Of a stretch of DNA of 38,714 nt, positions 38,183 to 38,714 are shown one piece after another. The DNA is from Vicinamibacteria bacterium (GTDB lineage: Bacteria > Acidobacteriota > Vicinamibacteria > Fen-336), in the NCBI GenBank assembly GCA_035570235.1, contig DATMML010000071.1, positions 1-38,714 of the forward strand, read 5' to 3'. How positions within the stretch are numbered: the first letter of the stretch is position 1; the number at the start of each line of letters is the position of its first letter. The position numbers and the translations under genes are program-made. The notes below the pieces were generated by a model, which saw only the letters and a list, made by a program, of their open reading frames with translations, did not search any database and was not told the DNA's origin.

Positions 38183-38707
38183 CTAGAGAGGCGCCGCCCG
38201 CAGGGCATCGATGGCCCGGCGCGCGCGGGCCCGACGCTCCTCCCAGCCGCCCCGGATGTCCAGGTAGCGCGCGCCCCCGGCCTCGAGCGCCTTCCGGAAA
38301 AGGGCGTGCATCTCCTCGCGCCGGTCCGGGATATCGCGAAAGAGTCCGTCGGCGACCCAGGGAACATCGGGGTGCTGGAGAAGGTAGAGGTGGGCGCGGC
38401 GCTCGCGGGCCGCCGCCTCCACCCAGGGGGGGCAATCCCCGTAGTAGTGCCGGCTGTACACCACGGTGCTGAGGAGGTCGGTGTCCAGGATCAAGAGACG
38501 ATTCGCCCGCGGGACCGCCTCCTCCTCGGCCGCGATCACCGCGCGCGCAATCGCCTCCACGTCCGCGTAGACGAGGGGCGCGCCCTTCCTGTCCAAGTAG
38601 ACCCGGCTCTGCTCGGGCACCCAGACCGTCCGATAGTGCTCCGCGAGCTCGGAGGCGAGGGTGGTCTTGCCCGTGCACTCCGAGCCTGTGAGCACGACAC
38701 GGAGCAA
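38183..38707 (-). CDS. NadR-like nicotinamide riboside kinase / AAA ATPase, possibly 5' partial
   Basis: A P-loop kinase of the kind found as the C-terminal domain of NadR (phosphorylates nicotinamide riboside) and in related stand-alone ATPases. The Walker A motif is VLTGSECTGKTTLASELAEH (Lys14). YLDRKGAP, the Asp pair in LLILDTDLLSTVVYSRHYYG (Walker B-like) and the lid segment LYLLQHPDVPWVADGLFRD with RRE after it fit this family. There is no nucleotidyltransferase domain in the visible part. The start shown is TTG 38707, but the frame is still open at the window edge (38714), so the true start or an extra N-terminal domain may lie outside. Its place upstream of an NADP-reducing pathway suggests a role in NAD supply, by inference. 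Confidence 0.8.
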   Translation of the reverse strand: MLRVVLTGSECTGKTTLASELAEHYRTVWVPEQSRVYLDRKGAPLVYADVEAIARAVIAAEEEAVPRANRLLILDTDLLSTVVYSRHYYGDCPPWVEAAARERRAHLYLLQHPDVPWVADGLFRDIPDRREEMHALFRKALEAGGARYLDIRGGWEERRARARRAIDALRAAPL

Positions 38708-38714
38708 GGCCTCG

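Overview
This is a high-GC (about 70% by eye), gene-dense chromosomal stretch of mostly core metabolism. Taxonomy cannot be proven from it. The GC content, the transaldolase-glucose-6-phosphate isomerase fusion, polyphosphate glucokinase, Uma2, DUF547 and lipase-maturation-factor genes, and a box-pathway benzoyl-CoA oxygenase together fit a free-living heterotroph such as an Acidobacteriota-like soil bacterium. No rRNA, tRNA, CRISPR array, transposase or prophage gene was seen.

Layout. 1-1191 is the 3' part of boxB (benzoyl-CoA epoxidase), with an apparent one-base deletion in a C run. 1225-9580 is a mixed region: an unrecognised helical protein, a LuxR/NarL-type regulator with a degenerate receiver, a lone TrpF-like protein, two membrane proteins (one of the lipase maturation factor family), a HIT hydrolase, a DUF547 exported protein, threonine synthase behind a candidate attenuator, and an intact Uma2 protein beside a decayed copy. 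9704-19036 is a long leftward branched-chain amino acid operon, ilvB-ilvN-ilvC-leuA-leuC-leuD-leuB, ending in a divergent DAHP synthase homologue. It is preceded by a promoter, a Leu/Val/Ile-rich leader peptide and a complete set of alternative RNA hairpins. 19176-20420 is a lower-GC insert with an alpha/beta hydrolase. 20503-26794 is gltB-ilvD, read leftward and divergent from a LysR regulator (26928-27839). 27861-38714 is a leftward operon that appears to encode nearly the whole pentose phosphate pathway: NadR-like kinase, tkt, rpiB, tal-pgi fusion, gnd, ppgK, zwf, pgl, HAD hydrolase.

How it fits together. The ilv and leu genes plus ilvD supply all steps from pyruvate and 2-oxobutyrate to the 2-oxo acids of Val, Ile and Leu, except the final transaminase. 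GltB, encoded upstream of ilvD, supplies the glutamate used in that transamination. ThrC supplies the threonine precursor of isoleucine. The PPP operon makes NADPH, used by KARI and glutamate synthase, and erythrose-4-phosphate, the DAHP synthase substrate.

The most interesting signals are the two translation-coupled attenuators. The ilv leader (18816-19036) has a near-consensus promoter, a 34-codon peptide with 11 of 16 consecutive residues being Leu, Val or Ile, and mutually exclusive 9-bp antiterminator and 11-bp terminator helices. The thrC leader (7126-7330) has the same order of parts, an Ile-Ile-Val run, and a start codon at the predicted transcription start. I cannot tell without a search whether these are already catalogued in this lineage.
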